Notes under the pieces: model-generated
Database searches by the model: none
What the model saw: only the letters and a program-made list of their open reading frames with translations
What the model was told of the DNA's origin: nothing
From: Selenomonadales bacterium
GTDB lineage: Bacteria; Bacillota; Clostridia; Christensenellales; QALW01
Direction of reading: 5' to 3'
DNA length: 64,000 bases
Assembly: GCA_003150515.1 (NCBI GenBank)
Contig: QALW01000043.1
Coordinates: 1 to 64,000 of the forward strand
Shown here: piece after piece, positions 51,239-58,523 of the stretch
How the letters are laid out: every line of letters begins with the position of its first letter
Position numbering within the stretch: the first letter of the stretch is position 1
Program-made: the position numbers and the translations under genes

Positions 51239-52594
51239 TTATTTTTCGCCGTTGGGATTTTTATCCAGACTGTCCGCCAGCTCTACCATGCCCTGGGCGA
51301 GATAGCGCACTTTCTCCTTCAGGCGGAAGATGCAGTCCATTTCGTCTGCAAAGCCTCGGACTATATCCTCGGCCATGCAGCGGCAGGATGGGGAGCCGCA
51401 CGAACCGCAGTCCAATCCCGGAAGCTGTTTTTGAATCTGTTCTATGCGCTCCATTTTGAGTATGGCGTTTTTGATGTCGCTGTCCAGCTTCATAACTGTA
51501 TTGGGCGGGATTTCTCTGCTGAAATATATTTCCTGCTCGTTTTCAATTGAGAGGGGCTCTTTGGGGAAGATGTCCTCTCTTTTTAATAATTTTTCCACCA
51601 GGCCGTTTATACGCATTTTGGCGACGTAGCTGTTTTCAAAGGTGAGCGCTCCGCCCACGCAGCCCCCGTTGCAGGCCAGGCCCTCAAAGAAATCCAAATC
51701 GTTAAGCCGGCCGTTTTCAATTTCCTCAAGCGCCTTTATTACGTTGAATATTCCGTCCACGGCCAGATGGTTGTCCAGCCCTACCTCCCGGCATTCCCCT
51801 CCGCTTACCGCCCAGCCCACTCCCCGCGCCAGTCCGGCAGGGATGACGGGCACTATTTCGCCCGGCTTTTGAAGCATGGCTGAGAGACGGCCGTAAACGT
51901 CCATTATGGATATAACGCCGCTGATGGGGGAGGAATCGTTTCCCAAAGGGCTTCGGCTGGCGGTCATTTTAGCCGGACAGGGGGAAATAAAGAATACTCC
52001 TACGTCTTCCGGCCTGCATCCGGCCCGCCTTACAAACCGCTGGCGGGCAAGCATTGCGGCCACCTCCACAGGGGGGCGGAGATTGATTATATTATCGGTA
52101 AAAGCGGGAAAGCGCACCTGAATCAGGCGCACTACAGCCGGACATGCCGAGGAAATCAGAGGCCTCGGACGCTTTTGGCGCAGAATTATTTTACGGGTGT
52201 ATTGGCTTACTATATCCGCGCCCACGCTGGTTTCAAAAACGTCGTCAAATCCCAGCTTTTTAATTGCGCCTAAAATATAGCCTATGTCCCCGGCGTTTTT
52301 AAACTGGCCGTAGAGCGTGGGGGCGGGCATGGCTATGCTGTAGCGGTAGGCGTTTTTAGCTTCCAGCGGGTCGGTCACGGCCGTTTTGGCGTGATGGGGA
52401 CATACCCTTATGCATTCGCCGCAGTCTATGCAGCGCTCCTTGATTATCCGCGCCTTTCCGTCCCGCACTCTTATGGCTTCGGTCGGGCAGCGCTTTATAC
52501 AGTTGGTGCAGCCTGTGCATTTATCCCTGTTAAGGGTGACAGAATGAAAATATTCCTGCATAACAGCTTCCATTTCTCGGACGCATAAATCCAT
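51239..52594 (-). CDS. Sensory-type [FeFe] hydrogenase-like protein (HydS)
   Basis: 451 aa. Two 4Fe-4S motifs near 30 and 57 (CTGCTNCIKRC; CIDCGECIRVC) lead into a hydrogenase large domain with altered H-cluster motifs: SSACPAV (Ala for the proton-relay Cys of TSCCP), SPCPAKM (Met to Ser, no conserved Glu) and EGLACNGGC. The four cluster cysteines remain. The C-terminal Fe-S motif is CGSCGSPSC. These substitutions are those of slow sensory hydrogenases. The start may be the internal ATG at 52561 (a GGAAG precedes it) or ATG 52594, which has no binding site. Confidence 0.82.
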   Translation of the reverse strand: MDLCVREMEAVMQEYFHSVTLNRDKCTGCTNCIKRCPTEAIRVRDGKARIIKERCIDCGECIRVCPHHAKTAVTDPLEAKNAYRYSIAMPAPTLYGQFKNAGDIGYILGAIKKLGFDDVFETSVGADIVSQYTRKIILRQKRPRPLISSACPAVVRLIQVRFPAFTDNIINLRPPVEVAAMLARQRFVRRAGCRPEDVGVFFISPCPAKMTASRSPLGNDSSPISGVISIMDVYGRLSAMLQKPGEIVPVIPAGLARGVGWAVSGGECREVGLDNHLAVDGIFNVIKALEEIENGRLNDLDFFEGLACNGGCVGGALTFENSYVAKMRINGLVEKLLKREDIFPKEPLSIENEQEIYFSREIPPNTVMKLDSDIKNAILKMERIEQIQKQLPGLDCGSCGSPSCRCMAEDIVRGFADEMDCIFRLKEKVRYLAQGMVELADSLDKNPNGEK

Positions 52595-52638
52595 TTAAAA
52601 TGTTCGGGACGCCGCGTCCGGCATGTATTCTTATTTTT

Positions 52639-53067
52639 TCAGGCAAGGGCAAGCTGCATTTTTATGTATGTGCCCTCTCCTTTTTTGGAGCTAATTTCAA
52701 AATTATCTGAATTGCGTTTCATATTGGGCAGGCCCATGCCCGCTCCGAAGCCCATTTCACGCACGCTGTCGGGCGCTGTGGACCATCCCTCCTTGAGGGC
52801 GAGAGAAATATCTTCTATGCCGGGGCCGATATCCCGCGTGCTTATAGTCACGAATTGGGGGGTTACTTCCAATTCCAGCCTGCCGCCCAGACTGTGGATT
52901 ACAAGATTTAATTCGGCTTCATATGAAACAATCGCGGCCCGGCGTATTACTTCTCCGTCCACTCCAAGCTGTTTCAATATCTTTTTTATTCTGCCTGAGG
53001 CCTCCCCTGCCGAAAGGAAATCGCCCGCGCTGACCTCAAAGCTTTCGTTAAGTAAAATTTCCGCCAT
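52639..53067 (-). CDS. GHKL ATPase-like, anti-sigma-factor type protein
   Basis: 142 aa. N box YEAELNLVIHS, G1 DIGPGI and G2 GFGAGMGLPN mark a single HATPase_c domain of the RsbW/SpoIIAB type. No histidine phosphoacceptor. The other GHKL protein of the region (48961) is longer. ATG 53067 has GAGG seven bases upstream. It probably regulates expression or acts as a partner of the sensory hydrogenase. Confidence 0.82.
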   Translation of the reverse strand: MAEILLNESFEVSAGDFLSAGEASGRIKKILKQLGVDGEVIRRAAIVSYEAELNLVIHSLGGRLELEVTPQFVTISTRDIGPGIEDISLALKEGWSTAPDSVREMGFGAGMGLPNMKRNSDNFEISSKKGEGTYIKMQLALA

Positions 53068-53076
53068 GACCACACC

Positions 53077-53427
53077 TCAAAGGCATATTCTGCCAGGCAG
53101 GCCGTGCTTATAAAGCTCGCCGCAGGCCTCGTAAAGGGTAAAGCCGGTGGTAAGCACGGCTATATTGCGCTCTTGCGCAAGCTGTACTATTTCATCAGAA
53201 GGCACTTTGCCTCTTACAAAAATTATTACCACTACGTCCAGCATTTCGCCCGTGCGCACCACATGGGGGTTGGTAAGTCCGGTCAGCAGCGCCATCTTGA
53301 CTTTTGAAAAAGCTAATACATCGCTCATAAGATCGCATCCGCATCCTGAAAGACATTCTTCTTCCAGCTTGTCCTCTCCGCAGAGCACATTGGCTGAAAG
53401 GATTTCCTTGATTTCTTTTACTTTCAT
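53077..53427 (-). CDS. DRTGG-domain protein 2
   Basis: 116 aa, paralogue of 50886-51218: CLSGCGCDLMSDVLAF, DVVVIIFVRGK, TTGFTLYEACGELY. Starts at ATG after GGAGG. First gene of the HydS module; no promoter found in the 95-bp upstream gap, which has a CCGCCG/CGGCGG hairpin. Confidence 0.85.
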   Translation of the reverse strand: MKVKEIKEILSANVLCGEDKLEEECLSGCGCDLMSDVLAFSKVKMALLTGLTNPHVVRTGEMLDVVVIIFVRGKVPSDEIVQLAQERNIAVLTTGFTLYEACGELYKHGLPGRICL

Positions 53428-53522
53428 TTGGTTCCTCCGTTTTTAAAAAGTTGCGCGCCCCGCCGGAAAAATTGCGGCGGGACAGCCGGCGCGTTTTCGC
53501 TTTTAGAATTGGGTTAAATTGT

Positions 53523-54386
53523 TTAAGCGTCAAGCGAATGGATGTATTGAATATACATGTGGGCTAATTCGATATAATTATACTTTATTTCGCTAGAAAA
53601 TGCTAGTGCTGAATCAGTATTTTTTATAGAAATATTTTCAAGCTTTTCTCTGGCCTGGTCCAGAAGCTGGGAATAGCCTTTTAATATGCTGTTGTCGCTC
53701 GTGCCCGCTATTATTCGGTTGACTGAATCGGCCAGGTCCTCCAGTTTATCCGCAATATTTGCGGCAAAAGTCTTATATTGGGAGGTAGAGAGAATTCCTT
53801 TGTCAAAATCTATCGTTTTTTCGGCCAGTTCGCCGCATATTTCAGGGAAGTAGTTAAAGGCTTCGCTGACAGTGTCTATTTGTTCGCGGGTGGCGGTAAT
53901 TTTGAATACTACCGAGCCGCTGCTTACGGGATATACTTTAGCGTCTTTTTCGTCCTGCTTTATAAGCTGTTCGCAAACGCTTTGAGCCTGTTCCTCCGTA
54001 TTATATGCCGCGGCGAAAACACGGTAGTATTCGTCCTGAATTATATAACCTGCTCCTCCGCGATCTTTGATGCTCTGGGCGCTGGCGTCGGCGTCGTCCT
54101 GCTCGGAAAAAGCGTCCATTTGCACCATATACATGCGCAGGTCGCTGAGCTGTACGCTTTCGGTGAGTTTTACGGGGGAATTGGGGCTTGTGCTGGCGGA
54201 GGGAGAATCCTGATCAATCTGCGCGTCCCCGAAAAGAGGCACGAAAATATTGCGCGCAAGGAAATCTCCGATTGCGCCTATGGAGAATACCAGTACGGCG
54301 AATATTATGATAATTGCTGCCGCGGCAAGATTCTTTTTTGTTCCCGAGTTCATTCTTTGGCGTCTTAATCTGCTTCTGTATCTCAT
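53523..54386 (-). CDS. Membrane-anchored SPOR-domain protein
   Basis: 287 aa: basic N-terminus, a membrane segment (about 20-42), linker, then a SPOR-like repeat fold (about 84-160; LRMYMVQMDAFSEQDDADASAQ, GGAGYIIQDEYYRVFAAAYNTEEQA) and a helical C-terminal part. SPOR domains bind denuded peptidoglycan glycan chains. Likely acts in cell division or sporulation. Start ATG after AAGGAGG. 95 bp upstream of the HydS module on the same strand. Confidence 0.8.
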   Translation of the reverse strand: MRYRSRLRRQRMNSGTKKNLAAAAIIIIFAVLVFSIGAIGDFLARNIFVPLFGDAQIDQDSPSASTSPNSPVKLTESVQLSDLRMYMVQMDAFSEQDDADASAQSIKDRGGAGYIIQDEYYRVFAAAYNTEEQAQSVCEQLIKQDEKDAKVYPVSSGSVVFKITATREQIDTVSEAFNYFPEICGELAEKTIDFDKGILSTSQYKTFAANIADKLEDLADSVNRIIAGTSDNSILKGYSQLLDQAREKLENISIKNTDSALAFSSEIKYNYIELAHMYIQYIHSLDA

Positions 54387-54466
54387 TTTGCTTTCCTCCT
54401 TGACTGTTTACTAAATGATATTCTTGAGTAATGGGAGGTATGCATAAAGATTATTCCGCTTCTTGT

Positions 54467-54602
54467 TTTCATGCGCGGGGCCAGCTTGCCTCTCTCCCGC
54501 GGCGTTTGCGGCCTTCGGCCGCAGGGCGGGCGCAGCCCGCCCCGGGCAGGCTTCGCCTGCCGAACGCCGCGGGAGAGAGGCAAGCTGGCCCCGCGCATGA
54601 AA
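54467..54602. repeat. Three-arm palindromic element, 40-bp outer stem
   Basis: Outer stem 54467-54506 with 54563-54602, 40 perfect pairs. Arms without spacers: 54507-54513/54517-54523 (7 bp, loop TTC); 54524-54531/54535-54542 (8 bp, loop GCA); 54543-54551/54555-54562 (7-8 bp, loop TTC, one bulge or mismatch). It lies 3' of cysK and 5' of the SPOR gene. Confidence 0.95.
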
Positions 54603-54625
54603 TTGATATAATATTATATTTAAAC

Positions 54626-54675
54626 GGCAGCCGGCTTATAACCGCTTAATTCTAAGCGGTTATAAGCCGGCTGCC
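54626..54675. terminator. 23-bp hairpin 3' of cysK
   Basis: 54626-54648 pairs with 54653-54675, loop ATTC. On the minus strand it follows the cysK stop by about 28 bases; the base is AT-rich rather than a pure T-run. Confidence 0.75.
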
Positions 54676-54703
54676 AGTGTTCTTTTTAATTTCAGCCGCC
54701 CGG

Positions 54704-55633
54704 TTAATCTTCAAACATAGAAGTGCTTAAATAGCGCTCCCCGCTGTCGGGAAGCAGGGCCAATATGCGCTTATTTTTGTTTTCCGGCCTGCGCGCAAGC
54801 AGCATTGCCGCGTAAAGAGCCGCTCCTGAAGAAATCCCGGCCAATATGCCCTCGCGCCGCGCCAGCACCTTTCCGGCTTCAAAAGCTTCCTGGCTTTTGA
54901 TTGCTATTATTTCATCATAGACGGACGTATTTAAAAGACCGGGCACAAAGCCCGCGCCTATGCCCTGGAGCTTATGGGGGCCGGGCCGTCCTCCCGAAAG
55001 CACGGGCGAATCAAACGGCTCTACGGCTATAATTTTAATCCGGCTGTTTTTTTCTTTTAAATATTCGCCTATGCCGGTAATGGTGCCGCCTGTGCCTACG
55101 CCCGCTACAAATATATCCAGGCGGCCCTGGGTGTCCTCCCAAATTTCGGGAGCCGTAGTCTCCCTGTGGGCGGCCGCGTTTGCGGGATTGTCAAATTGAG
55201 AGGGAATAAAGCTGTTTTTATATTCCAGGGCTAATTCGCGCGCCTTGGCAATGGCTCCGTCCATTCCCTTTTTTCCGTCGGTAAGAACCAGTTCGGCTCC
55301 ATAAGCGGCCAGGAGCCGCCGCCTTTCTTCGCTCATGGTTTCGGGCATGGTAAGGATTACTTTATAGCCCCGGGCGGCCGAAATTGCCGCCAGGCCTATG
55401 CCAGTATTGCCGCTGGTGGGCTCTATAATAACGGTGTCTTTATTGAGCAGCCCCTTTTTTTCGGCGTCATTAATCATATATAATGCGGCTCTGTCTTTGG
55501 AACTGCCGGCGGGATTGCTCTTTTCCAGCTTGGCCAAAAGCTCCGCCTCAATGTTGTAATGGCGTGCGAAATTGTTTAAGCGTATTATGGGAGTATGTCC
55601 GATTAATTGTGTGAAATCCTGCGCTATATTCAT
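54704..55633 (-). CDS. cysK: Cysteine synthase A
   Basis: 309-aa PLP enzyme that makes cysteine from O-acetylserine and sulfide. SSKDRAA with PLP Lys near 45, SGNTGIG near 69 and the GTGGTITG phosphate loop near 175 are present. It starts at ATG 55633 after AAGGA; a longer reading frame to 55840 overlaps yhaM and is rejected. A perfect 22-bp palindrome lies 42 bp upstream, at 55676. Confidence 0.93.
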   Translation of the reverse strand: MNIAQDFTQLIGHTPIIRLNNFARHYNIEAELLAKLEKSNPAGSSKDRAALYMINDAEKKGLLNKDTVIIEPTSGNTGIGLAAISAARGYKVILTMPETMSEERRRLLAAYGAELVLTDGKKGMDGAIAKARELALEYKNSFIPSQFDNPANAAAHRETTAPEIWEDTQGRLDIFVAGVGTGGTITGIGEYLKEKNSRIKIIAVEPFDSPVLSGGRPGPHKLQGIGAGFVPGLLNTSVYDEIIAIKSQEAFEAGKVLARREGILAGISSGAALYAAMLLARRPENKNKRILALLPDSGERYLSTSMFED

Positions 55634-55675
55634 ATTTTTTCTTTTCCTTATTAAATTTTTTAAAAAGAAATATTC

Positions 55676-55697
55676 AAATGATACGCGCGTATCATTT
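55676..55697. promoter_or_regulatory. 22-bp palindrome upstream of cysK
   Basis: AAATGATACGC / GCGTATCATTT, perfect, overlapping the TGA stop of yhaM (55692-55694). Candidate operator for cysK or a short terminator for yhaM. Confidence 0.45.
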
Positions 55698-56669
55698 TTC
55701 CTCTTGCTGATTATCAGAAAAAGCGTGCCTTTTATAAACGCGCCTGTTATGCAGCACCCATTGGCGTTCGGAAAAATCCCCCTCCTGCACGTCTGAAAGC
55801 GCCTTGGCAAAATCATACATGCGCGCGTCCAGGACGTCAAGATAATGCACCAATTCCGCCTCGGGGAACATGGGCCTGCGGGGAGAGCCGAATTCGGGTT
55901 CGTAATGATGGGCTATCACCAGATGTTCTAATAAAGCCGTAGTTTCAGGCTCTGCTTTAACGGCGCTGCCCGCTTCGTGTATGGTAAGCGTGCATTGAAC
56001 GAGATGCCCAAGCAGCTGCCCGTCTCTGGAATAGTCGGAGGGGATGCCCAATTCGCTGGAATTAATTTCGTTGATTTTTTCCATATCGTGCACGATTACG
56101 CCGGCATACACCCAGTCTGGATCCAGCGAGGTATATACGCCCAGCAGCGCTTCTCCTGCTTTGAGCATGGTGAGAGTGTGATAAAGAAGTCCGCCGCGCA
56201 CCGAGTGATGGTTGGCCACGGCAGCCGGCCAGTATAAAAGCTTGTCGTTATATTTATCCAGTATGTATAAGGCTATGCCCTTTAAATCTTTGTTTTTAAT
56301 TCTGCCCGCGTATCCGCGTATTTGAGCGAGCATTAATTCTCCCGGCAGAGGCGCGCTGGGCACAAAATCTTCTATTTTAACCGGATCGCCTTCCTGGGCC
56401 GGGCGTATGCGTTCAATCCTGATCTGAAGGGTGCCCTGCCAGGAGGTGACGGTGCCCCTTATTTTAACAAAGCAGTTGGATTTAAAGCGGGCGTAGCGCT
56501 CCTCGTCATAATCCCATATCTTGGCGTTTATGCTGCTTTCGCTGTCGCTTATAGTTAAATCCATATAATTTTTGCCCGTCTGGCCAGTCTTAACCGAAGC
56601 GTTCTTTATTATTACAAAGCCTTCAAAAGTTTCGCCCGCTTCAAGCTGCGATAATTTTTTCTGTTCCAT
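55692..56669 (-). CDS. yhaM: 3'-5' exoribonuclease YhaM
   Basis: 325 aa. N-terminal OB-fold (about 13-85; EGFVIIKNASVKTGQTGKNY) and HD domain with HHSVRGGLLYHT, HDMEKI and AHHYEPEFG. Matches YhaM, which trims single-stranded RNA and DNA ends. Start ATG after GAGGG. It ends 58 bp upstream of cysK on the same strand. Confidence 0.9.
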   Translation of the reverse strand: MEQKKLSQLEAGETFEGFVIIKNASVKTGQTGKNYMDLTISDSESSINAKIWDYDEERYARFKSNCFVKIRGTVTSWQGTLQIRIERIRPAQEGDPVKIEDFVPSAPLPGELMLAQIRGYAGRIKNKDLKGIALYILDKYNDKLLYWPAAVANHHSVRGGLLYHTLTMLKAGEALLGVYTSLDPDWVYAGVIVHDMEKINEINSSELGIPSDYSRDGQLLGHLVQCTLTIHEAGSAVKAEPETTALLEHLVIAHHYEPEFGSPRRPMFPEAELVHYLDVLDARMYDFAKALSDVQEGDFSERQWVLHNRRVYKRHAFSDNQQEEK

Positions 56670-56987
56670 AATATCCCTCGCACTATATTTTTCCTTTATA
56701 TATTATAGCATCTTTTAAAACATTGATAAAGGAATATTTTCAGGCGGGACGGCGCGCCTGGAAATGAGGCGCTGCAAAGAAAAAAGCCTTAAACAGAGGC
56801 GACGTTCGGCAGGCGATCTTGCCGGGCTTTTTCGCGGCCCGCGGCCGCAAAAGCCGAGGAATGTTATTGTAATGCTGCGCGCAGCATTCTGATGCAGATT
56901 ATTCTTCCGCATTAATAAAAAATTTTTCAACCTGAATTTTTAAATACTCTGTGAGGAATACTACCAAAAAATGCGGAGGTATTTATT
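56670..56987. other. Divergent intergenic region yhaM / small-protein gene
   Basis: 318 bp. Contains a hairpin at 56825-56855 (GGCTTTT...AAAAGCC around GCGGCC/GGCCGC) and a perfect 18-bp palindrome at 56871-56888 (AATGCTGCG/CGCAGCATT). An antisense reading frame at 56715-56930 looks accidental. Confidence 0.6.
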
Positions 56988-57140
56988 ATGAAGAAAAAAA
57001 TGAGCAGGAAAGTTAAGGAAACTACGGACGCCTATAAAAGAGATAAGGGAGACAACATAATAACCGATTCTCTGGGCATGTATACAGGCAGGCCGTTTAA
57101 GGATGGAGAAGTTCCCGTGCAGGACGCGGACGACCTCTAA
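56988..57140 (+). CDS. 50-aa small protein ending PVQDADDL
   Basis: A 50-aa, very charged protein (MKKKMSRKVKETTDAYKR... PVQDADDL), with GMYTGRPF. ATG 56988 has GGAGG (56975-56979) eight bases upstream, so it is very likely translated. I believe similar short proteins with GxYTG and a final QDADDL occur in Clostridia, but this is memory rather than a search. Function unknown. It lies 118 bp before spoIIR. Confidence 0.75.
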   Translation: MKKKMSRKVKETTDAYKRDKGDNIITDSLGMYTGRPFKDGEVPVQDADDL

Positions 57141-57180
57141 AACGCAGATTTTTTAAATTTATTTTTGAGCTTTTAATATT

Positions 57181-57209
57181 GAATAAAAATATGGCCGGGG
57201 GCAATAATT
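57181..57209 (+). promoter_or_regulatory. Candidate sigma-F promoter of spoIIR
   Basis: GAATA (57181-57185) and GGCAATAATT (57200-57209), separated by 14 bp, resemble the GYATA and GGnnAnAnTW boxes of sigma-F. In Bacillus spoIIR is a sigma-F gene, which fits. Confidence 0.4.
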
Positions 57210-57258
57210 AATTGCAGAAAGCTCCGTTCCGGGGCGTATATAAAGGGAGAAAACGAAA

Positions 57259-57819
57259 ATGAAAAAAAGATTGTTTGTTATTTTGCTCGCCGCTTTTTTA
57301 ATCTGGGGCCTTTGGCCTGTTGAAAAGAGCCAGGCCGTTACTCCTTACCAACCCGAACAGATTATAAGGCTTCATATACGCGCTGAGGACGATAGCCAGG
57401 AGGCTCAGAATAAAAAACTGCTGGTACGGGACAGCGTAAATGAGTTTTTGAGCGGGCGCATGCTTGAATGCAACAATATTGACGAAGCCCGTAAAATTAT
57501 AAGCGAGGCCCTGGAAGAAATTGAAATTCTGGCCGAGCAGAGCTCCGGGCAGGACGCGGACGTCCGGCTGGGCAAGGAATATTTTCCCGACAGGGTGTAT
57601 GCCGGCGTTGTGTATCCCGCCGGCGAATATGAGGCGCTTATAATAGAGCTCAACGGAGGCTCGGGCCAAAATTGGTGGTGCGTGGCCTATCCGCCTCTTT
57701 GCTATACGAGCGTTGAAGCTTCTCAAAGCTCAGAAATACTTCACGTCCAGGAGCCGGCCGAAGTGGTATATCATTCCCGGCTGCTTGAATTCTTTGATTG
57801 GCTGTGCAGTTTGTTTTAG
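57259..57819 (+). CDS. spoIIR: Stage II sporulation protein R
   Basis: 186 aa. Signal peptide about 1-26, then the SpoIIR domain with IIRLHIRAEDDSQEAQ and NWWCVAYPPLCY. It is secreted from the forespore into the intermembrane space to activate SpoIIGA and hence sigma-E. Start ATG after AAAGGGAG. sleB follows 14 bp downstream, so the group reads spoIIR-sleB-ypeB. Confidence 0.93.
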   Translation: MKKRLFVILLAAFLIWGLWPVEKSQAVTPYQPEQIIRLHIRAEDDSQEAQNKKLLVRDSVNEFLSGRMLECNNIDEARKIISEALEEIEILAEQSSGQDADVRLGKEYFPDRVYAGVVYPAGEYEALIIELNGGSGQNWWCVAYPPLCYTSVEASQSSEILHVQEPAEVVYHSRLLEFFDWLCSLF

Positions 57820-57833
57820 AAAGGATGAATTAA

Positions 57834-58511
57834 TTGAAAAAGAGCGCGTGTATTAAGCTGGCATCCATAATAAGCATCTTATTCGTCTGCGTCGTTTTTA
57901 TTCTGCCTACTCAGGCGCAGGCCGCCGTTTTAAAAAGGGGCTCGACGGGAGATAAGGTAAGCCAGATGCAGCAGAAACTGAAAAACTGGGGCTATTATAC
58001 CGGAGAAGTAGACGGCATTTTCGGCAGCAAGACAGAGAGCGCCGTGCGCTATTTTCAGCGCAAGAACGGGCTGGTTGAGGATGGGATAGTGGGCCCTGCC
58101 ACAGCTAAAAAGCTGGGCATGAGTTTATCTGACGGCAGTTCTTCGGGCAATGCTTCCAATAGCGGAGACGTATATCTGCTGGCCAAGGCGGTATACGGCG
58201 AGGCCCGCGGCGAGCCGTATGAGGGGCAGGTGGCCGTGGCCGCTGTAATTCTCAATCGGGTAAAGCATCCGTCTTTTCCCAATACTATTGCAGGGGTGGT
58301 ATATCAGTCGGGCGCGTTTGACGTGGTAAGCGACGGGCAAATTAATCTTTCGCCTGATTCAAACGCTTTAAGAGCGGCCAGGGACGCTATGGCCGGCTGG
58401 GATCCGACTAACGGCTGCATATATTATTACAATCCCAGAACGGCCACCAATCAATGGATAAAATCCAGACCGGTAATGCGCGTTATCGGCAACCATGTAT
58501 TTTGCACTTAA
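57834..58511 (+). CDS. sleB: Spore cortex-lytic enzyme SleB
   Basis: 225 aa. Signal peptide about 1-30, peptidoglycan-binding domain 35-95 (RGSTGDKVSQMQQKLKNWGYY), and hydrolase domain 105-225 with LAKAVYGEARGEPYEGQVAV, where the Glu is the likely catalytic residue. Cleaves cortex muramic-lactam peptidoglycan during germination. The start codon is TTG 57834, seven bases after AAAGGAT. ypeB is next. Confidence 0.93.
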   Translation: MKKSACIKLASIISILFVCVVFILPTQAQAAVLKRGSTGDKVSQMQQKLKNWGYYTGEVDGIFGSKTESAVRYFQRKNGLVEDGIVGPATAKKLGMSLSDGSSSGNASNSGDVYLLAKAVYGEARGEPYEGQVAVAAVILNRVKHPSFPNTIAGVVYQSGAFDVVSDGQINLSPDSNALRAARDAMAGWDPTNGCIYYYNPRTATNQWIKSRPVMRVIGNHVFCT

Positions 58512-58523
58512 GGAGGGAGCGTT

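Noticed and set aside
51239..52594. Second catalytic hydrogenase
   Set aside because: The H-cluster motifs lack the proton-relay cysteine and other conserved residues, so a sensory role fits better than H2 production.
55634..55840. 69-residue N-terminal extension of CysK
   Set aside because: It overlaps yhaM, carries no cysK-like sequence, and ATG 55633 gives the usual protein length.
56715..56930. 71-aa open frame on the minus strand before yhaM
   Set aside because: It crosses palindromes, has no good ribosome-binding site and no recognisable features.
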